NCBI GenBank assembly: GCA_018715425.1
Contig: DVLR01000226.1
Location: 1 to 13,343, forward strand
Reading direction: 5' to 3'
DNA length: 13,343 nt
DNA from: Candidatus Merdenecus merdavium
GTDB lineage: Bacteria > Bacillota > Clostridia > Lachnospirales > Lachnospiraceae
Each line of letters opens with the position of its first letter. The first letter of the stretch is position 1. Below the pieces are notes generated by a model. The model had not been told where the DNA came from and did no database searches. It worked only from the letters and a program-made list of their open reading frames with translations. Positions 6,700-13,343 of this stretch are shown here, in pieces. The position numbers and the translations under genes were made by a program.

Positions 6700-7733
6700 T
6701 ACTCTGCCTCCTTTTCATACTCTGCGTTATATGCTTGGATATGATCATATAAATCTCGGATATTTGGATTGGCATCTAACATCTCTTGCTGGACACCTTT
6801 TACTTTTTCTTTAAACAAGCTAATATCTGGTTCAATAAAGGTTACTCCCATATCTTCTTTTGCAGTTCTCTTTACTTCTTGGATGGTTTCTTCATAGTTT
6901 TGTAACTCAACTTCTGTAGAGCGTCTTGCTGCTTCTTCGAAGACTTCCCGCTCCTCATCACTAAGTCCATTTAGGAACTTGTAATTTGCAATCATAACGT
7001 CTGGAATCATTTGGTGTTTAGAGTAAGTAAAGTATTTTGCCACCTCACCATGTTTGTTATCTGTAAGAGCTAACTCATTATTTTCTGCTCCATCAATAAC
7101 CCCTTGTTGAATTGCTGTATAGACCTCACCGAAACTCATAGGAGAGGCTGCGGATCCAAATGCTTGTGCCATCTTAACACTGGCTGGACTTTGTTGTACA
7201 CGAATCTTTAAGCCTTTTAAATCATCCAGGGTGTTGATTGCTTCTTTTGCATAAAAGTTTCTGGTTCCCACATTATACCAGGTGACTACCTGTAGTCCTG
7301 TCTCTTCTGTAGAAGCGTAAATTTCATTCATATAATCGGTATCATTCATGGTAGCAAAGTATGCTTCCTCTGATGTAAATAAGTACGGCATACTAAAGAC
7401 CTCATAAACATCGGCAAAGATCTCTAGATTTGGTGTACCTGCAATAGTAAAGTCTATGGCACCTGTCTGCGTTAATTCAATGGCCTTTGTTTGTGATCCG
7501 AGAAGCTCATTTGGATAAATCTGTACCTCATACTTATCACCAAGCTCTGCTTCTATGTAGTTTTTAAACTCTACAGCTCCCACATATTCTGGATGTGCCT
7601 CAGACTGTGAAAGAGATACTCTTACGATACGCTTTTTGGCTGTTCCCTCTGTGTTTCCACTGCAGCCGACCATCAGCATTCCTGTTATGCAGACAAAAAG
7701 TGCAGTGCTTAGAATTTTTTTTAGTTTAATCAT
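6699..7733 (-). CDS. dctP: TRAP transporter substrate-binding lipoprotein (DctP family)
   Basis: The 344-residue product starts with a lysine-rich signal peptide and hydrophobic core ending in LMVGC, with Cys24 as probable lipidation site (Met at -3 makes the lipobox slightly unusual). The mature protein is a DctP domain: AHPEYVGAVEFKNYIE, YPNELLGSQTKAIELTQTGAIDF, FSMPYLF, and LKGLKIRVQQSP with the conserved carboxylate-binding Arg178, then AIQQGVIDGAENN. DctP proteins clamp acidic substrates through this arginine and hand them to the membrane subunits. A sugar-acid substrate such as galacturonate or glucuronate fits both the family and the neighbours (inference). The start is ATG with AAAGGGG close upstream. 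It is the first gene of the minus-strand uronate unit and has a good promoter and operator ahead of it. Confidence 0.95.
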   Translation of the reverse strand: MIKLKKILSTALFVCITGMLMVGCSGNTEGTAKKRIVRVSLSQSEAHPEYVGAVEFKNYIEAELGDKYEVQIYPNELLGSQTKAIELTQTGAIDFTIAGTPNLEIFADVYEVFSMPYLFTSEEAYFATMNDTDYMNEIYASTEETGLQVVTWYNVGTRNFYAKEAINTLDDLKGLKIRVQQSPASVKMAQAFGSAASPMSFGEVYTAIQQGVIDGAENNELALTDNKHGEVAKYFTYSKHQMIPDVMIANYKFLNGLSDEEREVFEEAARRSTEVELQNYEETIQEVKRTAKEDMGVTFIEPDISLFKEKVKGVQQEMLDANPNIRDLYDHIQAYNAEYEKEAE

Positions 7734-7779
7734 TCTTTCCCCTTTCAGATTATATTACTTCATAAAAATCTGTAATTGA

Positions 7780-7793
7780 TGTAAGCCCTTACA
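7780..7793. promoter_or_regulatory. LacI-type operator O1 (dctP side)
   Basis: TGTAAGCCCTTACA is a 6-2-6 palindrome (TGTAAG/CTTACA), as usual for LacI-family targets. It begins 10 bp past the dctP -10, covering the early transcribed region. It is identical to the site at 7950-7963. The centre is CC rather than the CG typical of CcpA cre sites, favouring the local regulator over CcpA. Confidence 0.8.
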
Positions 7794-7803
7794 TCTTGCT
7801 TTT

Positions 7804-7832
7804 AGTATATGGCAAAAATTTAACAAAGTCAA
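7804..7832 (-). promoter_or_regulatory. Promoter of dctPQM-uxaC-lacI unit
   Basis: On the minus strand TTGACT (7832-7827) and TATACT (7809-7804) are separated by 17 bp. Transcription would start near 7797, right at operator O1. Confidence 0.8.
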
Positions 7833-7917
7833 TCCTTATCCAACTTGCTATTTTACCAATCTTTAATCTTATTTTTTGTATACTTTAACTAATTTTATTG
7901 TTTTTTTACGTTTGCTA

Positions 7918-7946
7918 TTGACGTGCCATCAAGTTCGATGTAACTT
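7918..7946 (+). promoter_or_regulatory. Promoter of uxaA-uxaB unit
   Basis: TTGACG (7918-7923) and TAACTT (7941-7946) are 17 bp apart. The -35 is strong and the -10 weak. Transcription would start near 7953, inside operator O2. Confidence 0.65.
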
Positions 7947-7949
7947 AAG

Positions 7950-7963
7950 TGTAAGCCCTTACA
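7950..7963. promoter_or_regulatory. LacI-type operator O2 (uxaA side)
   Basis: This is a second exact TGTAAGCCCTTACA, in the same orientation as O1 and with its centre 170 bp from it. It lies 4 bp downstream of the uxaA -10, over the expected start site. The spacing is about 16 helical turns, compatible with looping by a bivalent repressor (inference). Confidence 0.8.
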
Positions 7964-7997
7964 TAAAAATATTTTTGAGAAGGAGGAAATTGATTTA

Positions 7998-9479
7998 GTG
8001 AAAACTTTTATTAGAATCAACTCATTAGATAATGTAGCAGTTGCCCTTAAACCACTTACAAAAGGGACGACGATACAACTGGATGATATAACACTTATAT
8101 TAAAAGAAGATATTTTACAAGGTCATAAATTTGCATTAAAGGATTTAAAAAATGGTGATGACATTATAAAATATGGAAATCCAATCGGTCATGCAACTAC
8201 GGATATTTCAGTTGGTTCCTGGATTCATACACATAACCTACGAACAGGCCTTGGGGAGGTTCTTACTTATACTTATGATAAGAATGTTTCCAGTCTCTCC
8301 GAAAGAGAGCCTAGATACTTCCAAGGATATCGAAGAAAAGATGGACGTGTAGGTGTGAGAAATGAAATTTGGATCATTCCTACCGTAGGATGTGTAAACA
8401 ATATTGCAACAGCTATCGAAAAGGCTTCTCAGGAATATATCACTACTAATATAGAAACCATTGCCGCATTTCCACATCCCTATGGATGTTCACAGATGGG
8501 CGAAGATCAAGACAACACAAGACAGATTCTCGCAGATCTAGTGAATCATCCTAATGCAGGGGGAATATTAGTCCTTGGTCTTGGATGCGAAAACAGCAAT
8601 ATTGATGAATTAAAAAAATATATCGGTGATTATGATAAGGAACGTGTCCGCTTCTTAGTTGCACAAGAGAGTGATGATGAAATCATGGATGGCATTCAAA
8701 TTGTCAAAGAGCTTGCTGCATATGCTTCTTTGTCTAAGCGAGAACCAATACCTGCAAGTGAGCTAGTGATTGGTATGAAATGTGGCGGTTCCGATGGCCT
8801 GTCTGGTATCACAGCCAACCCTACTGTAGGAGCATTTTCAGACAAATTAATTTCTATGGGAGGTACCACCATTCTTACGGAGGTTCCAGAGATGTTCGGT
8901 GCAGAAGTCTCTTTAATGAACCGCTGTAAAACAGAGGAGATTTTTAATCAGACTGTTGATTTAATCAATGATTTTAAAAATTACTTTACAAGTCACAATC
9001 AGACCATTTACGAAAATCCATCTCCAGGAAATAAAAAAGGCGGTATTTCAAGCCTTGAAGATAAATCTCTTGGATGTACTCAGAAATCAGGAAGTGCTCC
9101 TATAGAAGGAGTCCTAGCTTATGGAGAGCCAGTAAAGGTCAAAGGTTTGAATTTATTAAGTGCACCTGGAAATGATCTTGTTGCATCTACAGCTCTTGCA
9201 GCTTCTGGTTCCCATATCGTACTTTTTACAACGGGACGTGGGACACCATTTGCAAGTCCAGTACCGACCATAAAGATTTCCACCAATAATCATCTGGCAA
9301 ATAAAAAAAGCAGTTGGATCGATTTTAACTGCGGTGTTATGGTAGACGGTACTCCACTTGATCAGCTTTCAGATGATCTTCTTGATTTTGTTTTAGATAT
9401 CGCTTCTGGGAAAAAAGCCAAATCAGAAGAAGCGGGATTCCACGATATGGCAATCTTTAAACAAGGCGTAACGTTGTAA
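7998..9479 (+). CDS. uxaA: Altronate dehydratase
   Basis: The 493-residue product has the complete UxaA layout. A small N-terminal SAF domain (about residues 1-90) is followed by the dehydratase domain starting at RYFQGYRRKDGRVGVRNE. Signature stretches include FPHPYGCSQMGEDQDNT, GLGCENSN, GMKCGGSDGLSGITANPTVG, TEVPEMFGAE and the C-terminal FTTGRGTPFASPVPTIKIS. Cysteines and histidines in these motifs are the likely iron-site ligands. UxaA converts D-altronate to 2-keto-3-deoxy-D-gluconate plus water (EC 4.2.1.7). Length agrees with the E. coli enzyme. The start is GTG at 7998 with AGGAGG 11 nt upstream; the nearby TTG at 7990 is out of frame. It is the first gene of the plus-strand unit, with operator O2 over its start of transcription, and is followed 38 bp later by uxaB. 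Confidence 0.96.
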   Translation: MKTFIRINSLDNVAVALKPLTKGTTIQLDDITLILKEDILQGHKFALKDLKNGDDIIKYGNPIGHATTDISVGSWIHTHNLRTGLGEVLTYTYDKNVSSLSEREPRYFQGYRRKDGRVGVRNEIWIIPTVGCVNNIATAIEKASQEYITTNIETIAAFPHPYGCSQMGEDQDNTRQILADLVNHPNAGGILVLGLGCENSNIDELKKYIGDYDKERVRFLVAQESDDEIMDGIQIVKELAAYASLSKREPIPASELVIGMKCGGSDGLSGITANPTVGAFSDKLISMGGTTILTEVPEMFGAEVSLMNRCKTEEIFNQTVDLINDFKNYFTSHNQTIYENPSPGNKKGGISSLEDKSLGCTQKSGSAPIEGVLAYGEPVKVKGLNLLSAPGNDLVASTALAASGSHIVLFTTGRGTPFASPVPTIKISTNNHLANKKSSWIDFNCGVMVDGTPLDQLSDDLLDFVLDIASGKKAKSEEAGFHDMAIFKQGVTL

Positions 9480-9517
9480 CTATTTATCTTAAATATGTAA
9501 AGAAAGGAATTAAAAAA

Positions 9518-11008
9518 GTGAATAAACTTTCTTATGAAACATTAAAGAAACAAAACTATGATGGATATCTTTTAAAAGATGCTCCAGAGCGTGTTCTACA
9601 ATTTGGAGAGGGAAATTTCTTACGTGCATTTGTGGATTATTTTATAGATGTGATGAATGAAAAAGCTGATTTCAATTCAAAAGTAGTCCTTTGTCAGCCA
9701 ATTTCTTCCTCCAATGGTATCGCTGATTATATCAATGAACAAGAGGGGCTATATACCTTATTCCTAAGAGGGTTTCAAGATGGGAAAGAAGTGAATCAAA
9801 AACGAGTAATTTCTTGTGTTAGCCGTTGTCTAAATCCATACGATGATTTTGAAGGTGTTCTTGCATGTGCAGATAATCCAGACCTTCGCTTTATTGCATG
9901 TAACACAACAGAAGCAGGTATTGTTTATGATGAATCTTGTCAGTTCACTGATATTCCAGCAAATAGCTATCCTGGAAAATTGACACAGTTTATGTATCGC
10001 CGATTCCAAAAATTTGGTTCCCAAAAAGGAAAAGGTTTTATCATCCTTGCATGTGAGCTCATTGATAATAATGGAAAAGAACTTGAAAAATGTGTATTAA
10101 AATATGCTAAACAGTGGGATCTTGGAGAAGAGTTTATCCATTGGATCGAAAAGGAAAACATCTTCTGCTCTACTTTGGTAGATCGTATTGTAACTGGATA
10201 TCCACATAATGAAGCAAAAGAAATCTGTCAGGAGCTTGGTTATGAGGATAACCTTATTGACACAGGAGAAATTTTTGGCTTCTGGGTTATTGAAGGACCA
10301 GAGTCAATCAAAGATGAATTCCCAGTAGATAAAACAGATCTTCCAATTTTGATTACGGATAATCATAAACCTTACAAGCAGAGAAAGGTTCGTATTTTAA
10401 ACGGTGCCCATACCTCTTTTGTACTTGGTGCTTATCTTGCGGGACAGGATATTGTTAGAGATTGTATGCACGATGATGTGATTTGTAGTTTTATGAACAA
10501 GACCATTTATGATGAAATCATCCCTACTCTAGATCTTCCAAAAGAAGAGCTGGAAGACTTTGCCGCTGATGTGACAGAACGATTTAAAAACCCTTTTATT
10601 GATCATGCACTACTTGCAATTTCACTGAATTCTACCTCTAAGTGGAAAGCTCGTGTCTTACCATCTTTAAAAGAATATATAAAACGTAAGGGAACTCTTC
10701 CAGCATGCATTACATCTTCATTTGCCTTTTATGTTGCCTTTTTCAATGGTCACAAGTTAACAGAGGAGGGTCTAATAGCAAGCAGAAAAGGGAATGATTA
10801 TACTGTCAAAGACGACAGAAGTGTCCTGGAATTTTATGCAGCCCATGCAGAGGATTCTGTGGAGGATTTGGTACATGCAGTATGTAAAAATATTGATTTC
10901 TGGGGTGAGGACTTGACACAACTTCCAGGATTTGAACAAGCTGTCTGTGACGATCTAAAACAGATCCGTAAGAATGGTGCTTATGAAGTGATGAAATCAC
11001 GGATCTAA
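9518..11008 (+). CDS. uxaB: Tagaturonate reductase (altronate oxidoreductase)
   Basis: The 496-residue product belongs to the long-chain mannitol-dehydrogenase family. The N-terminal nucleotide-binding stretch RVLQFGEGNFLRAFVDYFID lies at 25-44. The C-terminal catalytic segment has Lys290, Asn295 and His298 in KVRILNGAHTS. Between them come IACNTTEAGI, CELIDNNG, VDRIVTGYP and FGFWVIEGP, as expected for UxaB. It reduces D-tagaturonate to D-altronate with NADH (EC 1.1.1.58), feeding UxaA upstream. UxuB of the fructuronate branch is related, but pairing with uxaA and the FGFWVIEGP region favour UxaB. The start is GTG with AAAGGA about 10 nt upstream, like the GTG of uxaA. A strong terminator follows 12 bp after the stop. 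Confidence 0.94.
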   Translation: MNKLSYETLKKQNYDGYLLKDAPERVLQFGEGNFLRAFVDYFIDVMNEKADFNSKVVLCQPISSSNGIADYINEQEGLYTLFLRGFQDGKEVNQKRVISCVSRCLNPYDDFEGVLACADNPDLRFIACNTTEAGIVYDESCQFTDIPANSYPGKLTQFMYRRFQKFGSQKGKGFIILACELIDNNGKELEKCVLKYAKQWDLGEEFIHWIEKENIFCSTLVDRIVTGYPHNEAKEICQELGYEDNLIDTGEIFGFWVIEGPESIKDEFPVDKTDLPILITDNHKPYKQRKVRILNGAHTSFVLGAYLAGQDIVRDCMHDDVICSFMNKTIYDEIIPTLDLPKEELEDFAADVTERFKNPFIDHALLAISLNSTSKWKARVLPSLKEYIKRKGTLPACITSSFAFYVAFFNGHKLTEEGLIASRKGNDYTVKDDRSVLEFYAAHAEDSVEDLVHAVCKNIDFWGEDLTQLPGFEQAVCDDLKQIRKNGAYEVMKSRI

Positions 11009-11020
11009 TAATAAAAAATG

Positions 11021-11062
11021 AAGGAGCTATCCACTAAGAAATTAGCAGGTAGCTCCTTTTCC
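11021..11062 (+). terminator. Rho-independent terminator after uxaB
   Basis: AAGGAGCTA (11021-11029) pairs with TAGCTCCTT (11050-11058), followed by TT. A short CTAA/TTAG stem capped by GAAA (11034-11045) lies inside the loop. The complementary strand has an A-run upstream of the hairpin, so it may also work weakly in reverse. Confidence 0.85.
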
Positions 11063-11175
11063 ATGTAAAAATGTTTATAACAATTCCGGTAAATAGAGTC
11101 GTTGTGGATAAAAGTATCGCCCTCATAAATCAAAGATCCCACTAGGATATTTTATTTATAAAACTGGAGTTGTAC

Positions 11176-11204
11176 TTGACGGAGTTTCTTTCCTAAAGTA
11201 CTAT
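11176..11204 (+). promoter_or_regulatory. Promoter of the LytTR/GHKL two-component operon
   Basis: TTGACG (11176-11181) and TACTAT (11199-11204) are 17 bp apart. Transcription would start near 11211. A GGAGTT direct repeat (11166-11171 and 11181-11186) touches the -35, but its 15-bp period does not fit the roughly 21-bp period of known LytTR sites. The stretch between the uxaB terminator and this promoter shows no gene. Confidence 0.7.
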
Positions 11205-11237
11205 ATAGAGTAGTATTGTATTTAACTACAAACATTT

Positions 11238-11269
11238 CTATCATTAAGATAGGCTCATCTGGTGATGAG
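11238..11269 (+). promoter_or_regulatory. Two tandem hairpins in the leader of the response-regulator gene
   Basis: CTATC/GATAG (11238-11242 with 11248-11252) is followed one base later by CTCATC/GATGAG around TGGT (11254-11259 with 11264-11269). Both stems are perfect. They lie in the roughly 95-nt untranslated leader. No T-run follows, so they are not terminators. They could affect RNA stability or translation; the role is unknown. Upstream, 11063-11175 holds nothing recognisable. Confidence 0.45.
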
Positions 11270-11305
11270 TACAAAGTAATAGGAGTACTAGGAAGGAGTA
11301 TAGAC

Positions 11306-12010
11306 GTGTACAGAGTTGCAGTTGTAGAAGATGATCCCGTTTATGCAAATCAGATAGAGGAATTAATAAAAAGGTATGAAGAAGAACACCATGATAAGTT
11401 TGATATAACGGTCTTTCCTGACGGCAGTGAACTTGTGAAAGATTATCAGTCACAATTTGATTTAATTCTTATGGATATAGAGATGCCTAAGTTAAATGGA
11501 ATGGATTCGGCTGAAATAATACGAAAGATGGATTCCGATGTGGTTATCATATTTATTACGAATATGGCTCAATATGCCATTCAAGGTTATTCGGTAGGGG
11601 CTCTTGATTTTATCATGAAACCTCTTAACTATATTAGCTTTGAACCTAGATTTATGAGGGCACTTAGCCGTGTAAAAAAAAGAGAGTCTGGGCAGATTTT
11701 ACTTGCTATGCAAGACATGGTGGTAAAACTAGATACAAGGCAAATATATTACGTCGAAGTACAGAATCGTATGCTTCATTATCATACAGAAGAAGGAGAG
11801 TTTGTGCTGAGAGGAACCATTAAAGATGCTCAAAAGGAGTTGGAACCCTACTATTTTTTTAAATGCAATTATTGGTATTTAGTGAATCTTGCACACGTAA
11901 GCCAGGTAAAAAAGAATATGGTGATTGTGGCAGGACATGAGTTGGAAATCAGTAGAAGGAATAAGACTGCATTTTTGGCAGAATTAACGAAGTACGTTGG
12001 AGGAGTATAA
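11306..12010 (+). CDS. LytTR-family response regulator (AgrA-like)
   Basis: The product is 234 residues from a GTG at 11306. This start is chosen because GGAAGGAG lies 7-8 nt upstream and the receiver domain begins at once (VYRVAVVEDDP). A longer reading from ATG 11216 would add 30 residues unlike any receiver. The receiver domain (1-120) has acid-pocket Glu8/Asp9/Asp10, phosphoacceptor Asp57 in LMDIEMP, Thr85 and Lys105. The C-terminal LytTR DNA-binding domain (about 130-230) includes YYVEVQNRMLHYHT and YYFFKCNYWYLVNLAHV. Such regulators bind pairs of roughly 9-bp direct repeats and often control peptide quorum sensing, bacteriocins or virulence factors. Its stop abuts the ATG of the kinase gene (TAAATG), so the two are co-translated partners. 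The target genes are not evident in the window. Confidence 0.92.
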   Translation: MYRVAVVEDDPVYANQIEELIKRYEEEHHDKFDITVFPDGSELVKDYQSQFDLILMDIEMPKLNGMDSAEIIRKMDSDVVIIFITNMAQYAIQGYSVGALDFIMKPLNYISFEPRFMRALSRVKKRESGQILLAMQDMVVKLDTRQIYYVEVQNRMLHYHTEEGEFVLRGTIKDAQKELEPYYFFKCNYWYLVNLAHVSQVKKNMVIVAGHELEISRRNKTAFLAELTKYVGGV

Positions 12011-13303
12011 ATGGATGAGCTCTTAATAGAACGGATTTATAATGTAGTATTTTTATTCATCTCAACTAATCTATTTCTCATACCTATGAAGAAAAGGGAC
12101 AGATTTAAGGGACGTATTCTGATCTGTTTTTCTACCTTATTAGGCTTTCTGGTAATCTCTACAAAGATTCATGAGTTTATCCCTGGTTTTTCTAGATTCG
12201 AATGGATTATTATATATATATTAGCTATTTTTATGATTTATTTATGTGCCAATATTTTCTTTATGAGTGCTATGTATATTGCTGTATGGATTCTTATGTC
12301 CGTTCAGATTTGTTATGAATTTAGTATCATGGTATTTTATTTTGCAAGCCGAGGTGGGCTGGTTCCCCTTGAGTCAAGAGTGCCTGTGCAAATCAGTATC
12401 GCTATTGTTTTTTATATCGCAATGGCACTTGTTTTATGGAGACTATTGCCAAAGAATAAAGAGTACCATACAGGGCCTAGGCAGTTGACGTTATCGTTAC
12501 TTATGCTACTGATATTAGAATATCTTTATTGGCTTGGGTATGGCAGCTCCAACTCAATATGGGGGAATAAGAACTGGTTTTTAATCTTTATTATGCAGCT
12601 TTACTGCATTACGATTTTATATCTTCAGGATGAATTATTCAGAAATTCTGCCATGCGTCAAGAACTTCAAACACTAAACTGGATACAGAATAGCCAAAAA
12701 GAGCAGTATGAGCTATCAAAGGAAAATATTGCTTTGATTAATCAGAAATGCCACGATTTAAAACATCAGATCAATGCATTAAGAACCATGACGAACCATG
12801 AGGAGAGAGAAAAATATTTAGATGAAGTGTCTCAATCCATACGGATTTATGAGTCAATCATCCATACTGGAAATGAAGTACTAGATACTATCTTAACGGA
12901 TAAAAGTTTATATTGTCAGGCAAACCATATACAGATTAACTGTGTAGTCGATGGAAAGAAATTAGATTTTATTGATTCTCTAGATTTGTATAGTATATTT
13001 GGAAATGCCCTTGATAATGCTATAGAGAAGGTAAAGAAATTTGAAGTTATGGATAAGCGTATAATCGATGTAATTGTGCATACTCAGTTTGAATTTTTAA
13101 TTATTGAGATTGAGAACCCTTTAGAAGGAAATATTGATTTTCATGACGATTTGCCAGTGAGTACCAAGGAGAAAAACGGATATCATGGCTTTGGATTAAA
13201 GAGCATTAGACATACGGCAGAGAAATACAATGGACAAATTTATGTTTCTACAGAGCGGGGATCGTTTTCCCTAAAAGTGATGATTCCCCTTCAAAGTAAG
13301 TAG
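12011..13303 (+). CDS. GHKL sensor histidine kinase (AgrC-like)
   Basis: The 430-residue protein has an N-terminal membrane domain of about six or seven helices (residues 9-207), then a coiled-coil-like stretch (about 208-245). The phosphorylation motif NQKCHDLKHQINALR has probable phospho-His248. The GHKL ATPase domain shows the N-box SIFGNALDNAIEKVKK (Asn332, Asp335, Asn336) and G-box GYHGFGLKSIRHTAEKYNG (390-408). This is the AgrC/ComD plan, in which the membrane domain usually senses a secreted peptide; the ligand here is unknown. GGAGGAG lies 5 nt before the ATG, inside the end of the response-regulator gene. No agrB peptidase or agrD prepeptide gene is found on either side within the window. 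Confidence 0.93.
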   Translation: MDELLIERIYNVVFLFISTNLFLIPMKKRDRFKGRILICFSTLLGFLVISTKIHEFIPGFSRFEWIIIYILAIFMIYLCANIFFMSAMYIAVWILMSVQICYEFSIMVFYFASRGGLVPLESRVPVQISIAIVFYIAMALVLWRLLPKNKEYHTGPRQLTLSLLMLLILEYLYWLGYGSSNSIWGNKNWFLIFIMQLYCITILYLQDELFRNSAMRQELQTLNWIQNSQKEQYELSKENIALINQKCHDLKHQINALRTMTNHEEREKYLDEVSQSIRIYESIIHTGNEVLDTILTDKSLYCQANHIQINCVVDGKKLDFIDSLDLYSIFGNALDNAIEKVKKFEVMDKRIIDVIVHTQFEFLIIEIENPLEGNIDFHDDLPVSTKEKNGYHGFGLKSIRHTAEKYNGQIYVSTERGSFSLKVMIPLQSK

Positions 13304-13334
13304 ATGTATCATGGGTAGGCAAGGAATAGTAACT

Positions 13335-13343
13335 ATGATAAAA
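13335..13343 (+). CDS. Possible start of the next gene (3 codons, cut by window edge)
   Basis: ATG ATA AAA at 13335-13343 follows an AAGGA (13321-13325) at 9-nt spacing and lies 31 bp after the kinase stop. It could be the third gene of the two-component operon. Three codons cannot identify it. Confidence 0.3.

Noticed and set aside
7780..7963. CcpA cre sites as the explanation of the TGTAAGCCCTTACA pair
   Set aside because: Cre sites usually have CG at the centre; here it is CC. Two identical copies beside a local LacI-type gene fit a dedicated regulator better, although minor CcpA binding is not excluded.
11166..11186. GGAGTT direct repeat as a LytTR binding site
   Set aside because: The 15-bp period does not match the roughly 21-bp period of known LytTR repeats, and the motif differs from ACAGTT-like half-sites.
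11265..11279. Tiny leader ORF ATGAGTACAAAGTAA
   Set aside because: Four codons, no ribosome-binding site, and most of the start lies inside a hairpin arm.
11216..11305. 30-residue N-terminal extension of the response regulator from ATG 11216
   Set aside because: The GTG at 11306 has a strong ribosome-binding site and the receiver domain starts there. The extension would cover the two leader hairpins and resembles no domain.

Overview
The window is low-GC, with strong AGGAGG-type ribosome-binding sites, frequent GTG/TTG starts, a TetR, a Fur/PerR-type and a LacI regulator, and an Agr-like LytTR two-component pair. This suggests an anaerobic Firmicute of the class Clostridia, plausibly Lachnospiraceae-like. 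The genus is inference only; no 16S or other marker is present.

Left part (1-2340): a 3'-truncated membrane protein on the minus strand carries two His pairs, each 14 residues apart, which suggests a heme-b protein. Behind it sits a TetR-type regulator with a TTG start. Divergent from these is a Fur/PerR-family regulator with a textbook sigma-A promoter and a Per/Fur-like box in its spacer. Next comes a 6-pyruvoyl-tetrahydropterin synthase (QueD/PTPS)-like protein that lacks the usual catalytic cysteine and carries a C-terminal zinc ribbon. Its ribosome-binding site lies just behind a folded leader. A large hairpin at 2291-2333 ends this block in both directions.

Central part (2348-11060): a compact hexuronate-catabolism locus in two divergent units. 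The minus-strand unit is dctP-dctQ-dctM (TRAP transporter), uxaC (uronate isomerase) and a LacI-type regulator. The plus-strand unit is uxaA (altronate dehydratase) and uxaB (tagaturonate reductase). The logic is import of a hexuronate, most simply galacturonate, isomerisation to tagaturonate by UxaC, reduction to altronate by UxaB, and dehydration to 2-keto-3-deoxygluconate by UxaA. The 264-bp divergent region holds one good promoter for each arm. Each promoter has an identical TGTAAGCCCTTACA palindrome just downstream of its -10, so a single LacI-type repressor could shut both arms. The regulator lies at the end of one arm, which would give feedback autoregulation. KDG kinase, KDPG aldolase, the fructuronate branch (uxuA/uxuB) and polygalacturonate-degrading enzymes are not in the window.

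Right part (11060-13343): after the uxaB terminator, a strong promoter and a leader with two small hairpins precede a LytTR response regulator. It is followed directly (TAAATG) by an AgrC-like GHKL sensor kinase. No agrB/agrD-like peptide genes are visible; a possible next gene begins a few bases before the window ends. No CRISPR array, insertion sequence, tRNA or rRNA was recognised. The clearest wholly sequence-visible regulatory design is the twin-operator divergent uronate region. The least conventional gene is the PTPS-like protein with its structured leader.
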